Part shown: positions 58,221-64,000 of the stretch, piece after piece
Position numbering within the stretch: the stretch's first letter is position 1
Layout of the letters: every line of letters starts with the position of its first letter
DNA from: Sindora glabra
Taxonomy: Eukaryota > Streptophyta > Magnoliopsida > Fabales > Fabaceae
Assembly (NCBI GenBank): GCA_020226215.1
Contig: CM035233.1
Coordinates: forward strand, 76,203,317 to 76,267,316
Direction: 5' to 3'
Length of the DNA: 64,000 nt
Made by a program: the position numbers and the translations under genes
Notes under the pieces: generated by a model
Told to the model about the DNA's origin: nothing
The model's input: the letters and a program-made list of their open reading frames with translations, nothing else
Databases searched by the model: none

Positions 58221-59361
58221 GGTGGGCAATTACCCATATATATATACATCTAAACTCACGGTGAGAATAAAAGGATAAAATGATCATTAGTTAAATTGAA
58301 TAAGGATAGTTTTATATTTTTATCTATAAATAACATTAAAAGTTTCTCTTACCAAGGGGGTTGTAGGTGTTTTAGGGGAGTGTTGAGAATATTTTAGAGT
58401 TAAAAGGTGTAAATACAATAATGACATATTAGAGAATGGTTTTAAAGTATGAATGAAGAATAAACATTTATTATTAGACTTTGGAATGGGGCAAAGAGAT
58501 TTATTTTCACATACTCACCGGACCTTAGGATTTCTTTGGATTTTTCAAGGGATTGAAGTTAATGGATCTGAGTATTATAAGAACTTTTGCTCAAGATTCC
58601 TCTTATCTTCTCCTTTTTTTTTAACGATTTGTGAGTAGTTATTTATAGTATGGAAGGCTATTGATGAGGGTATATGTTATAGAATTAATAGTTTGTACGA
58701 AAGATCAAATTGATATGGAATATAAAGGATAAAAGATATATAAGTTATAAAGTAGTGAGCATTTTCATGGTAGTAGTGGTGGTAGCGATCTTACAAAATG
58801 GTTAAAGGTACTATGTTAGGGTCAGGTTTGATTGGTAATCTATTAAGTACGGAAGTCTACTCATTCCCCTTAATCCAGAACACACACGACCAAAAAAGAT
58901 AAAGCATGACATGCTTGCTTCTCCTATGGACTATGGTGAGGACTTTATTCCAATCTTTCCATGCCATGGGCTCTAAGCATTTTTAAGAAGAGGATAGGAA
59001 AGAATTACTTTATTCTCATAACTAAAAAGATCCTTGCCCTTAAATTGGATATTTGCACCATTTGAATCTTTAGAAATTAGTTTGTTGCGATGCCACCATA
59101 TTAACTAATTCTTAAAGCTAAACCAGAGCTTTTCCTAGTCATCCTTACCTTTAAAAAAGTCCTCCCTTGTATATAGATTAAACCACCATTCTATAGAACT
59201 AAAGAAAAAACTTGTCAATGACGAGGATCAACAACTTGAAGCCAAGTATCACATACTTATGGATAATCTCGAATTGCATGCGTATTTGTTTTAAGCACTT
59301 GCAGGCAGTATAAGCACCTATTGTTAATTGATAAATATCTTGCAAATTGATTAGTATTAGT
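58221..59361. other. intergenic, unknown
   Basis: No gene is supported. The frame at 58453-58638 is short and has no known domain. The stretch 58800-59350 is less AT-rich and could be retroelement debris, but no diagnostic motif was found on either strand. Confidence 0.35.
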
Positions 59362-59812
59362 AAAGATGTAAAATGGGTAGGGTATGTTCAAGTGAGTTTG
59401 GGCCATATGCGTTTGAGTTTTGATAGGAAGTTTGCCTACCTTGCATATCCATTAGGTAGGCTTGAGGTAGCCTACATTCATATTTTACATTTATTACTTT
59501 TTAAATATTATTTTTGAATAATAATATACTAATTATTGATTGATAATTTAAAAATGTTATTGGGCCATAGTTAGGTGAGTATATGTATTGATTCTTTAGT
59601 CCTAGACAATGCATTGGTGCAAAAAGATTAAAAAATAAAGTAAGTCATAAGCCCACGGGCTGGCCTATAATTATGCGAACTTGCCTACATGATGTAGATC
59701 ATTTAAGCCTGCATTAAAAAAAGGCTTAAAGTTAAAAACTTGCCCTGCCCTACATTAGGGGTTAGCTAATAAAACCCATAAGCCCATGACTTATTTTTCA
59801 TGTCTATCCTGT
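59362..59812. mobile_element. hAT-type MITE-like repeat
   Basis: The left edge 'agatgtaaaatgggtaggg' and the reverse complement of the right edge (agacatgaaaaataagtca) form imperfect terminal inverted repeats of the 'GTGTAAAATGGGT' type. Inside, the strings 'aagcccacgggctggcc', 'gcctacctt' and 'aagcccatgac' are typical of this element group in dicots. It resembles the shorter unit at 27613-27908. Confidence 0.5.
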
Positions 59813-60043
59813 CATCTCTAAATAACATTCCAAAAAGAGTTCGTATGAGGTATAGAATTTTTAGAAAGGAACTTATAAGTTAGTTTAACTAAAAAAGAAC
59901 CAAATCTTGTCATTGATAATTTGACTATTCTTTCATAAAAACTAGGCTCTATTTTTATTCTAGTAAGGACAAAAGGCCAAACTTTAGAATTACATCCTCA
60001 GAGGTTCAATGAAAATGCTTTGGCATTAATATAAGGAATAAGA
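59813..60043. other. short spacer, no feature seen
   Basis: Nothing is supported between the MITE-like repeat and the LTR-like tandem. Confidence 0.4.
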
Positions 60044-63000
60044 TGTCATAACCTTAACCTCATCGTGATCATTCTACTATTTGATTTCTATAAGCTTAAT
60101 ATGATTATTCAATTGAAATTCTAATTAAGTAACTAAAGTATAAACCAAAAAGGAAGGCATCATTTAAGAAAAAAGAGTATTTCATTCATAATTAATGATA
60201 AAGTTTACAAAATATAAAAAAGTTAAAGTTGCTTATGTTCTTCCAAGATGAGGATAAGTAATTCTAACTAACCCAATTAAAATATGATTTCTTTCCCTAT
60301 AGTTTACATATAGAATAAAACCTTAAAAGTTATTCTATATACAAATTTTTAGTGCTACTAAACAATTAAGACATAAAGTTTCCAGTAGTCTAATTTTGAA
60401 AAGGTGGTAATGGAGATTCGACCTGAGTATCTATAAAAAAAATATAAAGAAGTGATTATAGAGCTTAGTGTGTAAATACTCTAATATAAACAATTATAAT
60501 AATGGATTAAACTTAATCATTAGACCATCCTTATGTAAAACTTAACATATTAACATTTACATCATCAATTCATTTCCAAGTAATCTTAAAAGCCTTAACC
60601 ATAACCATGTTATCATAGATACATCACATAAAAGTAACCAATAACATGTAGATTCCAAATCCATATCATAATGTATAATAATTAATAATAAAATATATGC
60701 ATCTACCTTATAACTTCCAAGTGAACCTTATACCCTCTACATGTTTTTCATCTTTATCCTTCCAACATTAACCTTATATCCTTTACAAATATATTATTAG
60801 GAATTTATCATTTAATATTTACATTACTCTCAACACATTTCTCAATTCTTAATGGCATAAAATTTTTATTTTTCATATCATGGCATAAGGCATACTCATC
60901 ACATTAGTTAAATAATACCATGCTTTAATGTATGGCTATACAACACATTTAATTGCATAAGGAATATTACAAGTTTATTCATATTATGTATCATATGGTA
61001 TAATACCTTAATTTCTCATTTCAAGGTTACTAATATATGTATTTATCTGATAAATATTATAAACCATTTTACCTTAGTGTTTGGGAATCATACATTCCAT
61101 ATTTAACCTTTATAAATCATGATAAAACAAGATAGACAAAGTATAATTAATTATATACTCAACTATAGGAACCTTGAGAGCAATTCTAAGGTTTGTAGTT
61201 GACAATAAAGTGACTATTAAGTTTTAGGAACAAATTTGGGGCTCAATAGTTAACCACATAATCAACTACTAAGCTCTAGAAAACATCCTAGAGGTTTATA
61301 GTTAATTGTCAACTTTTAGAAAGTAGCTTATAGTCATATAGTTAATTATATAGTCAATTATACCTTTTCAAAATGTATTTTTCTAGGATATAATCACTTA
61401 TCACTTAGAACTTTATTGATCATTTTAAATTTTTTACTACTTATCTATTTTAAATTATGAATTTAATACATCTAACAGCCAACCAAATATTAAATGCTTA
61501 TAAATACAATATAACATTAATTTATTAAAGCCACTATCATCATCCAATTAAAACAATATTATCAAATAGCATATCAATTAGCATAATATCCATAAAACTC
61601 AAATTATGCAATTTAAGTTTAGCTTCTTAAAACCTATTATGATAACATGACCCTAACCTCATTATGACTAGTATAAAACCTACTATTTGGTTTCCACTAG
61701 ACTAATCTAATTATTTAACTTAAATCTTGATTAAGTAACTAAAGTATAAAGTGATAGGGAATATATCATTTAAAAGAAAAGATATTTCATTCATAACCAA
61801 TGATAACGTTTACAAAATATGAGGAAGTTAAAATTGCCTATGTCCTCTCAAGATGAAGATAACCATTTCTAATTAACCTAAAAGGGGATTCAAAATACAA
61901 TTTCTCTATCCATATTCTACATATAAAATAAGGCTCCAAAACTTATTCTATATACGAATATTTAAAGCTACCAAACAATTAAATCATAAAGCTCCTGTAA
62001 GTTTAGCTTTGAAAAAGTGTGATGGTAAAAAAGCTTGACATGGGTATTTGCAATATAAATCATGGAGGAATGAGTCTTCAGTTTAATGGATAAATATTTC
62101 AATATAAATAAACATAACAATGAATTAACCTTACTCATTGAACTATCCTTTTGTAAACTTAACACATAAACATTCACATCATCGATTCATTTTCAAATAG
62201 TCTCAAAAGGCTTAACCATAATCATGTTGTCATAAATATATTGCACAAAAGTAAATAATAACAAATAGATTCTAAATTATTATCATAATGTATAATATTT
62301 AATAATAAAATACATATATCCACTTTATGACACTTAGGTTAACCTTATACCTTTCACAACCTTTCCATTCTTATTCCTCTAAAGTTAATCTTATACCTTG
62401 GACAAGCATATTACCGAAAACTTATCATTTAATATTCACATTGTCCCTATATATTTCTCAATTCTTAATGATATAATGCTTTTATTTCTCATATCATGGC
62501 ATAAGTTATACTCATTACTTTAGTAAAATAACACCATGTTTCAATGCATAACCACATAGCATATTTCATTGCACAAGCAATAATACAAGTTTATTCATAT
62601 AATGCATCATATAGTACAATACCTCAAATTTTTATTTCAAGGTCACTAATATATGTATTTATCTGATAAACATCATAAACTATCTTATCTTAGTGTCTAA
62701 GAATCATACATTCCATGTTGGACCCTTAAAAATCATGATAAAATAGGATAGGTTGAGTATAGTTTACTATATATTTGACTATAAAAGTCTTGAGAATAAT
62801 TCTGAAGTCTATAAACAACTATATAGTTGATTATCAAGATCTAAAAACAAATTTGGAACTTAATAGTTCACTACTAAGCTTTAAGGAGCATATTAAAAGT
62901 CCATATTTGATTATATAGTCAACTATCAATCTTCAAAAAGTAGCTTATGGTCATATAGTTGATTATATCTTTCTAGAATGCATTTTTTTAGAGCATAGTC

Positions 63001-63300
63001 GACTATCACTTAGGATTTTGCAGGTCCTTTAAATTTTTTTATTATTAATCCATTGTAAATCATGTTTTTAATACATCTAATAGCCAACTAAACATCAAAT
63101 GCTCATAAATGCAATCCAATATTAATTTATTAAAACCATTATCACCATTCAATTAAACTAACAACATCAAGTAATACATTAATTAAGCATTAATAACCAT
63201 ATGTCTATAAAACCTAAATAATGCAATTGAAACTTAAAATTTTGAAATCTAACGTGAAGAGGTGGAACATTTACTCACTTAATATGGATAAGGATGTTAG
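60044..63300 (+). repeat. tandem duplication of an LTR-like segment (about 1.6 kb each)
   Basis: Unit 1 starts TGTCATAACCTTAACCTC at 60044. Unit 2 starts about 61645 (tgaccctaacctc) and follows the same order of sequences to about 63300; the anchor 'gtaactaaagtataaa' lies at 60129 and 61735. Both units are related to the LTR-like block at 22434-24971. Each lacks the last 700 bp or so of that block, so the duplication covers part of an LTR rather than two whole LTRs. No coding region is attached. Confidence 0.7.
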
Positions 63301-63344
63301 GATGTTAGATTTGATGTTCTTTAACTTTAATAGCACAAAATGAA

Positions 63345-64000
63345 AGGTTTTGGCCTTATTTGGTAAATAGCTGATAGTTGTAGCAGTTAATTGATTGTAT
63401 TAGCTATTAGTTGATGATTGATTGTATTACCTGATTTAATCAGCTGATTACATTAATTATTTGAATAAAAATATTTGGTCAAATTAGCTATTTATGATTA
63501 ATTGTTTGTATGTAAAATGACGTATAAGGATATAAATATATTTTTATAAGTTATTTAAATATTTTTTATTTTAATATTTTAAATTTATATTTAATAAATT
63601 AAGTTTTCTTATAAATAATATATTATTTTAATTTATTATATATTAAATATTTTTTGAAATTAAATTAATATAATTTTTATAATTATTAAATTTTATAATT
63701 TAAAATAATATAATAAATAAATTATAAAATTACAAAAGGTGTGGCCTTTGAAATCGAATTCATTGAATCCAAAAGGCTTCAAAGGCCACGACCTTCCTTG
63801 ATACAGAAATGAAAAATGCAACCAATAAAGCCATTCGGTTTCATAAAAAAGGACAAATTAGGTAATAAAAAAGTTAATCAGGGATAGTTTGGCTATTTTG
63901 TAATTATTTATGGATCAGTTGAATAAAAAATGCTGGTCTCCCTAATATTTTTATAAATGGCATTTTGGTAGGTAATCAGTTATTGAAGCAGCTGATTGCC
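63345..64000. mobile_element. hAT-type MITE remnant running past the window end
   Basis: It starts 'ggccttatttggtaaatagctgata', followed by repeated 'cagctgattacatta'-type strings. The middle 'aaggatataaatata..ttatttaaatattttttatttt' is shared with 19630-20010. The last bases of the window (ggtaatcagttattgaagcagctgattgcc) may be its other end or a second element. Confidence 0.45.

Overview
This 64 kb window is AT-rich nuclear DNA of a eudicot plant. The evidence is spliced genes with GT-AG introns and plant-specific proteins (a plastid-targeted SAP/PPR-like protein, a plant GDSL lipase, a germin-like protein). It also carries plant transposons: a CACTA element, UBN2-gag Copia, PIF/Harbinger, hAT-type MITEs and long LTRs. 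The species cannot be named from the sequence.

Layout. 1-2951 is intergenic, with a TATA/hairpin structure near 1.3 kb. 2952-12644 is a complete but decayed CACTA (En/Spm) transposon with matching ends and a TTC target duplication. 12.6-17.3 kb is intergenic and holds a tandem hairpin array and a foldback element with a minisatellite. 17310-18617 is a three-exon GDSL esterase/lipase gene (LTL1-like). 18.6-28.8 kb is AT-rich repeats, including an LTR-like block at 22.4-25.0 kb and, at 25.2-25.4 kb, a paralogous unoccupied copy of the CACTA insertion site. 28.8-33.7 kb is a decayed Copia element with both LTRs. 33.7-37.5 kb is intergenic debris. 37.6-40.2 kb is a decayed PIF/Harbinger element with both of its genes.

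41128-48334 is a 13-exon PTAC3 (PAP1) gene for a subunit of the plastid-encoded RNA polymerase complex. 49619-50362 (minus) is a germin-like pseudogene with an early stop and two frameshifts. 51035-54353 is a four-exon gene for the U11/U12 snRNP 48 kDa protein. The rest (54.4-64 kb) is intergenic, with a local tandem repeat, an hAT-type MITE, a 1.6 kb tandem duplication of the same LTR-like family, and a MITE running off the window end.

The genes are not an operon and share no obvious pathway. From memory of Arabidopsis locus numbers, LTL1 is At3g04290, pTAC3 At3g04260, germin-like genes lie at about At3g04150-At3g04200, and U11-48K is At3g04160. The same kinds of gene appear here in the same relative order, so this window looks like a conserved block expanded by transposons. 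I found no convincing tRNA, rRNA, CRISPR array or novel multigene system. The most unusual items are the dated-looking CACTA insertion with its paralogous empty site, the hairpin arrays, and the freshly broken germin-like gene divergent from SNRNP48.
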